A stretch of DNA of 64,000 nt from Ptychodera flava (taxonomy: Eukaryota > Hemichordata > Enteropneusta > Ptychoderidae), in NCBI RefSeq assembly GCF_041260155.1, contig NC_091931.1, positions 19,820,166-19,884,165 on the forward strand. Reading direction: 5' to 3'. A model generated the notes under the pieces. It was not told where the DNA came from. It did no database searches and saw only the letters and a list, made by a program, of their open reading frames with translations. Below are positions 57,279-64,000 of the stretch, one piece after another; the stretch's first letter is position 1, and every line of letters starts with the position of its first letter. The position numbers and the translations under genes are program-made.

Positions 57279-60200
57279 TTAACTATAGCTAGTTGGCCAA
57301 TATGACATCCATAGAATCCTCTTTATCAGATTGGGGGCCAGGTACATGGGAATGCTGTGTGTGACACTCAAAGTCAAAAGGTCTAATATTTTTTGATAAA
57401 TATTTACATCTGAATAATTTACATTACTTTGATTTCAATCATTAAAATAAAAAATTTGACTCTTTTATTGATGGTGTCTAACCTGACCCTTTTTGCATTG
57501 TTTTATGATCTTGGACTTACACCTATTCCAGCTGCCTATGCACCAATTACACGCAAAAGTACACATATAAAACATGTACGCAAACAGAGAAAGATAGTGT
57601 TCTACTGATGTATAGCAAATATTTCTCATGAACATGTCAAATTCAGGAAAAGACAAAACAACCTTGGAATTTTGCCATGCATCTATCAATTACTCAACTG
57701 CAGCTTCCAGGGTATTGGGTTTATTGTCACTGTTGTTATGGTACAGAAACAGATCTGCTGTGGGCAATATGAAAATGATGAAGACAATGTCAAGACACCA
57801 TACACTGAGATCAGAAATTTATAGCTCACAGACAACTTGGTTTGAAATTTACTGATTTCATGCATGTAGGTAAGGCTTGTTCAGAAAGTTTAGAATGTCA
57901 ATTGCTCTGCAATTTTTAATGGTTTCCACACTCATAGAGACTAATCTGTGGCAAAGTTTATTCTTAACAGGTTTTAAAATTAGGGACACCAGTTGCAAGA
58001 TAGGTGATTTCAAATTACGCTTTCACCCAATAGACTACGTTCTTCCGATATTACCTAACTAACATCGGTAAAATAAATAGAGGACAGGCTTAGCAAGATG
58101 ATTAATTTCAATCAGAGGTCAGTCAAGTAGAGGGAACTTGATTTGATACCTAGATACTGAGAAGTGAATACACAATTTCTAGGAGAAAACCGGTGTTCTC
58201 CCTGATGCTGCTAGTGACAAGTGGACGCTGCAAGGCTGCTGGAATTTTGGGGGATCTGGCAATCCCGCTACAATCAACCTACACATACAAGTACTGAAAC
58301 TAGGCAGAAAAATAAAGACTGTAATACGATAGCGCAAAACACAGACATATCTCTACACGTCACACAGTTTAGATTCAGTCTTTTGATTGAAGTGGGTGCA
58401 TGTGTATCTTTTCTGTTCAAACAATAATACCATTGCCTTACTTATGATGTGGGCATTGATAAATTTTATATTTTCAAGGGATAGTTTTAAAAGAGCAGCA
58501 AACAAACATGATGAAAGAGGGATTGTTTGATGTGTTGAATATTTTAATTTTATATTGTGATTAATAATTTTGTCAATTTGAAACACTTACAGGCATCTAT
58601 AATCAAAGGGTACAAGCTTTAATATTGGTGAAGAGAAAAAAGGCTGATTTGAATTGTTCTTTCATGGATGTACCTTAAAAATTTATGTTTAAACAATTGG
58701 CAAATTTATCTAAGAGGGTTTGAGTGTATATTGATGTGGGTTTCATGTAACTTTCCTTCAAAAATGATTGATTTCTCTGTATCCATAATCGTCTATAGCT
58801 GAACAAGTTTCCGTAAAATGTAAAAACCATCATCTGTTCCTAGCAGACATGGAAATAAGACTGATTCTGGCAATCGCATCCCAATTTCTCCGGGAGTAGT
58901 CTGAATTCACTCACAAGTGAACCGCATCACCTGTACATCTACACTTTGAAATGTGGAAAGAAAACCTGAGGATGACCAGGAGTACTGTCATATGCTTAAA
59001 GGATATTGAATACAATTCCAACTATTGCTAGTATTTGGGGATAATACCAGACAGAGGGAATCTCTAATGTATGAGGCAAAGCAGGAATTCAAGAGAGAGA
59101 GGAAGAGACAGTCAGACAAGAAGGAAGGAAAGGCAGGGTGGAAAAGGAAAGGCGAGGAACAGAAGCGATTCTCTGGAAAGAATAGATTCGATGATGGAAA
59201 TAGGAATAGCAGTTATGGATCTGTCTTCATAAACTTTTATTTCTTGCGAATAATTTACAGTGTCTTACCCTTAAGCATAAATGATAAAGCATTTTAGTGG
59301 ATGATAATACACCCTTTAATTTGCAAAAGATGGACTTCAACGGCGGATTGTCTGTGTAACAAGTGAGAGCAAACTCTGTATAATTATTTCGTCATAAATA
59401 ATATCATTTTCAGTGTCAATGACAAGTAAAGTGAACATAGTGACGCAGACTTAAATACTTAATACAGAAACAATGTTATGCCACAAGGTTTATTGCTACA
59501 AGATTGTAGTGCTGAGACCCCACATCATACTGACTCAGTGTGACACCATTATGAGATCTAGCACCACAAAGTTAGCCTTGGCACTGCTTCAATATATGGA
59601 AGTACTGTTCTTTGTATGTAAAAGATCAATTGCACATACTATCATCACAAGGGACCATATGCAAATTTTGAATAAAATGTTGATTATTTTGCAGTGTCCA
59701 GGTGTTCACTCAATAGCCAATCACTACCTAGTTGGAAGTATCCATGATAAAATCTATGTAACCTAAAATTAAACAGTGTGCTGTATACTATAGAATTGAA
59801 CTTATTCAAATTCGACCAATGATCCTTTTTATAGAAAAGCTGACCCCTGGACCAAGGTATAACAAAACAGATGCCAAGGTCACTCGACCCATTTCTGAAT
59901 AGGCCACAGTTATGTGAATGCAAAACTATGAATGGTTTTCCTGAACTGTGAAAAAATTGTGACAAGTTTTATTGATCTATTTATTGTAGTTGCTCATACA
60001 GAAAAAAAAACTATCTATAATATCAGTAACTCATTGGTCATTTCAAAGTTACCACTGTCCACTGATTTTTTCAGAATCTCTAGGTTTTTGTGGCTTTATC
60101 TCATCTTATGTGTCAACATGTCACTTTTTTGACTCACAATTTGATTCTGCATTGCACATTTCACAAAATTAATGCAGATATAGTAATCTCAGCAGAACTG

Positions 60201-63099
60201 CTTAATTCCTACTAAACACATACACTCTGGTTTAAATTCTCTTTGACCAATGAACAGATCAATATACTATCGCTTTGCTGGGCCACATTTCATGCTACTT
60301 GAAGCAGAGCGTTAAACAAGACATTTAAAAGTACTTGTCTGATAGGACTAAGCAAACAGGGTGGTTGATATAAATGCTGACAACAGTTGATGACGTTCTA
60401 TTATAGGTCATGACATATATTCTGTTTCTGTCTCTCTATTTAACGTTAAAGGCCTGTGTTGGCACCAGATTGTCTCATCAGAAAATTACCCACCAGATTA
60501 AAATTTCAATGGAAAACAAAAGGCTATTACATCTCCATAACTCTCTTACAGACTAGAACAAAGCCGATCCCAGGGATCGCGAACAGTGCCTTTAAAAATC
60601 ACATTGTCATGGCTTTCAAATTTGACATATAGATTTCTTTGATATGACAAAACAACAAGTACATGATAGTTTGACAATGCCCTAATAATAAACCCTTAAC
60701 TCCTATGCAGGTTCTCTTCCAATACTGACCAGTGTAAGACAGGGTTTGCTTGATGTAAGTACAGGTTGTATCTACATTGAGTGGTTGTGATCAAAAGGAA
60801 TGCACAGTATAATCGACACAATTTTTTGGATGTATGCTGAAAATAAATTTTCAATAATATTTCATGGGAAGACTGTTCTGTTGGACTGTTACAGCATAGA
60901 GTTGCAGTGCCTTACAACACGGAATACTTCCTGGTGAAAAACCAGTCTTGATTTACCTGTTGCAGAAGCAGTTCACTATGTTATCGGCCAATCACATGTC
61001 AGGGAGTTTAAATCACAGATTTTAAATCACTATCCCCATGGGACAGTTTTAAATCACAGATTACATACTGGCTGACATTTTTGAGTCGTTTGGCAACGAC
61101 TCGACTCAAATAACAGTCAAATACATATTGTTTTCTTCTTATAGGATTAATCATATGTCTTATATGCACTGAAGAAAAAAAGCTGGTGAATTCGAAGCAT
61201 TGTAAGGAAATGTGTTGTACGGTAGCTCACATAAAAATTTCCCTATAGGAATCCATTGGACTTTAATACACAGCATTTGCCTGGTAATTGTGGAATGCAA
61301 ACCCTGCATGTATACTGATGCCTTGTCACAACTCTATGGTAATCCTACCAGACAGATTTTACTCCCATGATAATAGGATTACCATTACCATGCAATATTT
61401 TTCATAAAGGATGATAATCTAGAAACATATCAGGGATAAATTGATTATTTAACTGTCATCACATGGTGGTGAGTATCTGTATTGTGAACTGGTGATAAGA
61501 TTGCTAATCTCAAGTGTCTGTGAAAACACTGACAAATCGATTGCTTTGAACAAGTAACTCTAACTACACAACACTGGACATTTAAAACATACATTCTCAG
61601 AAAAAAGACAATAGCAGTAAAGGCTATTTATTTTTAACTCTGATGAGTATTAAATGATCATTTGTCCCAATAACTTGTACTTGATAACATATCAGCAGGG
61701 CTGAAATGCCTTTGATCATGTCAAGTCACTGGGCAAATCACCAAGATTTCCCCACACATCCTGCAAAAACTGTCAGAACTTCCTGGTAAAGGTCACTGTA
61801 GTCACTGATAAATGGATAAGCAATACTGAAGTACAATAAACATGTTGTGTCAAGGGTCAACAGAGTGTCAAGGGTCAACAGAGTGAACAATGCATAACAA
61901 AGTGTTTATTGCACGCTATCGTTTTCACTGGCATTCAGCCATGCCTGCCCTGCTTTTATATGTTTTTGTTCACCTGGTAAGGTTACAGTACACTGTACGG
62001 GTACTTACAAACCCTTTTTTAGACACAAAGGATTATCTGTTAAATATTTAGCGACTGTGGCCTACAATTTATGTATTTTTGTAAACCTAATTAATTATGC
62101 AGGTTCACATCTATGCAAGTCGAAGGTTACACATGTTATGAAATTTCAAAACCTCTGCAAAAACTTTATTTTTTTAACTGCCTGTGGAAATTCTGAAAGA
62201 CATCTGCTTGATCGAAATTTCTGGTTTGAATTTAATGCTCCAGTAAAATTCTTGAAAAAAGTGTGATTGCAATTTCGGAATCATTTGAAGTTAGAAATTT
62301 TGAATGCAATTTGTGATCACAGCCATATATGTGAGCAGACAGTTTTACAAACTATGTAGGTTTTCTCTATTTACGAAATGATTTTTTTTTCAAGTTTTTG
62401 TGACGGTGACTTTTTTGTTGTAAGTGATTGATGATGCAATGTCTTGTCCCCCTGCGAACTTACAAATCATTTGATCAACATCATTATTACAAAGTGAAGG
62501 AATATCGATGTTGAAAAACAAAAATGCTGCTCTCGATGAAAAGTTACAAAGTACCGCAATGTGAACAGCTGTCTGTCATAGTGATAATATTTAGAAAGTG
62601 TGGATGATGCATAATAAAATCTGCTATTACAGTGTTTAAAATGTTAAAAATTGGCAAAAATCTTCTGTCACAGTCAGATCTAGTCTGACAACAGGAAGCT
62701 TCACTGAGTATACAACACTATGTTGGAAATTTGAGGACAATAGTCGGGGTCACTGTGATCTGACCTACTTTGTATCTATGCATGCACACGGAAAAAAGTA
62801 AGTAATATATTAGATACATGACATATTTTTTTCATCTACTTAGATATAGATTATACCAAGCACATGTAACATTCTACTGTGCCGTGTTGTGGTTCCACAG
62901 ATCAATCAGACAGTACAGTTAGATTCATATTGTCAGGAACTACACGTAACAAATAATGTTTGAGGGTCATAGTCTGTTTATATAAGTACATGTAGTTCAC
63001 ACTCAGAACTACAGCTGGCAGCACATGATTGTTCTCTGACACACCGATACAAACAGAAAACTGAGATTGTGTATTCTTGCTAAAATCAAAAGAAAGCCC

Positions 63100-63153
<54 letters not shown>

Positions 63154-63158
63154 GCAAC
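63100..63158. repeat. (CAA)n microsatellite
   Basis: About 19 ACA/CAA units with one CAG near the right end. The poly-Cys and poly-Val frames read across it are artefacts of the repeat. Confidence 0.97.
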
Positions 63159-64000
63159 ACTTCCAATACTGTGACTGACAGAAAAATCTGAGCAGAAAGC
63201 ACAATTCGATGGCAAACATTTAAGGGTAATGGTGACAGTGTAGCACAATGCTTTCTCTACTCATAACGTTTTATCTGCAGGCATGTGTGCTGTGCGAAAA
63301 ACCAAATCATGCGTTATACAACACACATTGCAGTCTCAATGACGAGAGGTGTGCCTTCAAAGTGTTGTTTTCACCTTTGGCAGCAATGTTTGCAGATGAA
63401 GCTTTTACAGTACAGTGAAGTCTGATATATTTTCAACAATAGATTCCAAAAAATTTAAAATATCTGTCGTGATAATGGCATGCATATATCTATTTTGTCA
63501 GAACATGAATATAAACAAATGTTCTTTGTTTTACATAGCCATATAATATATGTACCCTCATGACATACTATTCCAACAAAAATATTTCATCTACTTCTGC
63601 AGTGACAAGCAAAGCTCATATTTCAGCTCAATCAACACTGCCGCAGGTTTAAGTACCTGCAGTATCCAATACATATGTATTTATGGCAATATTTGTGAAC
63701 AGAATCACTAGGAATATTTCATACTGTATACAGAAATTTGACACACAGGGATTGTGTGGCATTTACTTACAGGACAAAGGGCATAAGAGTGGACCCACTT
63801 ATTCAACATGCTAAAATAGAGCAATTTTTTTTTTAATCTCGGCAAAGTGCCAGTTGTATAATGTGTGCTCACAGTCATGTGATTCAAGCAAGAGGAGTTT
63901 AAGGCGGTGGCTTGGGTTCAATGACATATTTCCATATCATTCATGCATTTATTAAGGGGATTGATCAATCTGTTATAGAAGGATAATGTGTCATCTAGCA

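Larger units (their letters stand above)
54775..64000 (-). other. DIS3 intron, at least 9.2 kb, continuing beyond the window
   Basis: Upstream of the penultimate DIS3 exon I find no further DIS3 exon on the minus strand and no other gene on either strand. It holds the MITE at 56939-57278, a short tandem duplication at 61848-61885, repeated TTTTAAATCACAGATT blocks at 61008-61066 and a (CAA)n run at 63100-63158. It could also contain a small unrecognised gene. Confidence 0.55.

Noticed and set aside
59025-59297. 90-residue basic open frame on the plus strand
   Set aside because: Low-complexity purine-rich DNA within the DIS3 intron, with no splice signals or homologue.
62902-63248. Poly-Cys and poly-Val proteins on the minus strand
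   Set aside because: Produced by the (CAA)n microsatellite read in different frames.

Overview
The window looks like a piece of a large, AT-rich animal genome with long introns and many short non-autonomous DNA transposons. Intact single-unit beta-thymosins of 42-43 residues (rather than the multi-repeat form usual in protostomes) and an O-GlcNAc transferase very close to the vertebrate protein point to an invertebrate deuterostome. A hemichordate or similar animal is my guess; the sequence alone does not settle the species. No rRNA, tRNA gene, CRISPR array, retrovirus-like element or prokaryotic feature was seen.

Layout. (1) 363-10604, plus strand: six coding exons of a cysteine-rich zinc-finger protein whose 5' end may lie outside the window. 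Its 6.9 kb intron holds a decayed hAT transposon (about 3599-8386). (2) 10605-21967: no further gene; candidate long 3' UTR, then a repeat cluster at 17.2-20.5 kb made of a microhomology-bounded tandem duplication, short tandem arrays and a palindromic TTAA element nested in another TTAA element. (3) 37491 down to 21968, minus strand: a complete O-GlcNAc transferase (OGT) gene of 21 coding exons, 1017 residues, with all splice phases consistent. (4) From about 38.3 kb, plus strand, diverging from OGT: a candidate promoter with a perfect SRF (CArG) box and a possible non-coding first exon. It is followed by two tandem beta-thymosin genes (43715-44107 and 49782-52160), each with the same exon split and its own poly(A) signal. 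(5) 54774-53911, minus strand: the last two exons of the exosome nuclease DIS3 (RRP44). The intron above them fills the rest of the window to 64000.

The genes are not an operon and work separately: OGT puts O-GlcNAc on nuclear and cytosolic proteins, beta-thymosins bind monomeric actin, DIS3 degrades RNA. The most useful observations are the odd 3' splice site of OGT intron 4 (the intron matching the mammalian detained intron), the altered actin-binding motif in the second beta-thymosin, the CArG-box promoter candidate, and the several recognisable MITE families with their target-site duplications.
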